DNA of 6,465 nt from Kiritimatiellia bacterium (GTDB lineage: Bacteria > Verrucomicrobiota > Kiritimatiellia > RFP12 > UBA1067): contig JAGBFY010000543.1 in assembly GCA_017936245.1 (NCBI GenBank), positions 1-6,465 on the forward strand, given 5' to 3'. The translations under genes and the position numbers were made by a program. This document shows positions 5,873-6,465 of the stretch, piece by piece. Below the pieces are notes generated by a model, which worked only from the letters and a program-made list of their open reading frames with translations, did no database searches and was not told the origin of the DNA. Each line of letters opens with the position of its first letter. Position 1 is the first letter of the stretch.

Positions 5873-6465
5873 ATGGCGGGCGAATATCAGTTCAGTCTCA
5901 TAGATGTAACCAAGCAGGCAGGCAACAAGACCATTCTGCAGGATGTCAATCTCAGTTTCTTCTACGGTGCGCACATCGGTGTAATCGGTGGCAATGGCGC
6001 GGGTAAGTCCACTCTTCTCAAGATTCTCGCCGGTATTGATACCGAGCTTATGGGAACGGTACAGGTGGCGAAGGGTACCAAGGTCGGTTATCTTCCTCAG
6101 GAGCCGGAACTGGACGATTCCAAGACCGTTGCCGAAGTCGTTGCCGAGGGCGTTGCCGACGCGAAGGCGATGATTGAACGCTACGAGGATCTCTGCTGCG
6201 AGCTGGACGATCCAAAGGCGGCCGCAGAGATGGAACGTCTTCAGGAGATCATCGACGCCAAGGACTACTGGAACATCGACAACCTTGTCGATCGCGCCAT
6301 GGCGGATATGGGATGTCCTCCCGGCGATACGCCGGTCAAAGTGCTTTCCGGTGGTGAACGCCGCCGCGTGGCGATTTGCCGACTTCTGCTCACGAATCCG
6401 GATGTTCTTCTTCTCGACGAACCTACGAACCATCTCGATGCGGAAACGACGTTCCGTCTCGAGGC
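5873..6465 (+). CDS. ettA: EttA-type ABC-F ATPase, N-terminal part (cut by window end)
   Basis: This is the first 197 codons of an ABC-F protein, expected to be about 550 aa with two ATPase domains. EttA binds the ribosomal E site and regulates entry into elongation according to the ATP/ADP ratio; ABC-F proteins have no membrane domain. Visible motifs: Walker A GNGAGKST (40-47), YLPQEP (73-78) with the Q-loop Gln, signature LSGGERRR (158-165), Walker B VLLLDEP (178-184) and TNHLDAE (185-191). The stretches NLSFFYGAHIGVIG, ILAGIDTE and YLPQEPEL resemble EttA more than Uup or resistance ABC-Fs. The region about 90-140, between Walker A and the signature, corresponds to the arm segment. AAGAGGA at 5861-5867 is the ribosome binding site, 5 nt before the ATG. 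The start is 29 bp after the tRNA CCA, with no room for a separate promoter. The second ATPase domain and P-site tRNA interaction motif lie outside the window. Confidence 0.92.
   Translation, partial: MAGEYQFSLIDVTKQAGNKTILQDVNLSFFYGAHIGVIGGNGAGKSTLLKILAGIDTELMGTVQVAKGTKVGYLPQEPELDDSKTVAEVVAEGVADAKAMIERYEDLCCELDDPKAAAEMERLQEIIDAKDYWNIDNLVDRAMADMGCPPGDTPVKVLSGGERRRVAICRLLLTNPDVLLLDEPTNHLDAETTFRLE

Noticed and set aside
5650..5874. Minus-strand open frame containing EPAEGFEPPTSGLQNRCATTT
   Set aside because: Another classic spurious translation across a tRNA gene, in a different antisense frame.
5690..6433. Minus-strand open frame containing GAGRGIRTPDQRFTKPLRYH
   Set aside because: This phrase is the well-known false protein produced by translating the antisense of a tRNA gene. 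The rest is antisense to ettA.

Overview
The window is ordinary bacterial chromosome, moderately GC-rich by eye, with dense genes and short gaps. It comes from a diderm-like bacterium: it has a lipoprotein with a clear lipobox and an exported peptidase C26-type hydrolase. The single-chain glycyl-tRNA synthetase argues against most Proteobacteria. The mix of gene types could fit the PVC group (for example Kiritimatiellota or other Verrucomicrobiota-like lineages), but that is a weak inference and no marker here settles it. I see no phage, transposon, CRISPR or defence genes.

Layout, left to right. A secreted gamma-glutamyl hydrolase-type (class I amidotransferase fold) gene at 44-814 is followed by a well-formed promoter (852-880). 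That promoter drives glyQS (914-2497) and, 50 bp later, an unusually long acyl-CoA dehydrogenase (2548-4575), probably as one transcript. A 73-bp gap carrying a 7-bp tandem repeat leads to a small lipoprotein of unknown function (4649-5077). Converging on it from the right, with stop codons one base apart, is a TetR-type regulator on the minus strand (5079-5672). The 96 bp upstream of tetR is a divergent control region. It holds two extended -10 promoters facing away from each other and a perfect 11-bp palindrome inside the tetR promoter. The right-hand promoter reads into a tRNA-Thr(UGU) gene (5769-5843). Only 29 bp later comes the start of an EttA-type ABC-F ATPase, cut by the window end.

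How the genes relate. Three translation-related genes are present (glyQS, tRNA-Thr, ettA). The tRNA and ettA look co-transcribed, so a translation-throttling ATPase would be expressed from a stable-RNA type promoter. The TetR protein most plausibly controls itself through the palindrome and might affect the tRNA-ettA promoter. Its link to the lipoprotein is only convergent. No clearly new multi-gene system is visible. The points most worth a second look are the tRNA-ettA arrangement, the divergent control region with a nearly leaderless tetR, the terminator-like hairpin embedded in the lipoprotein's last codons, and the oversized acyl-CoA dehydrogenase behind a synthetase gene.
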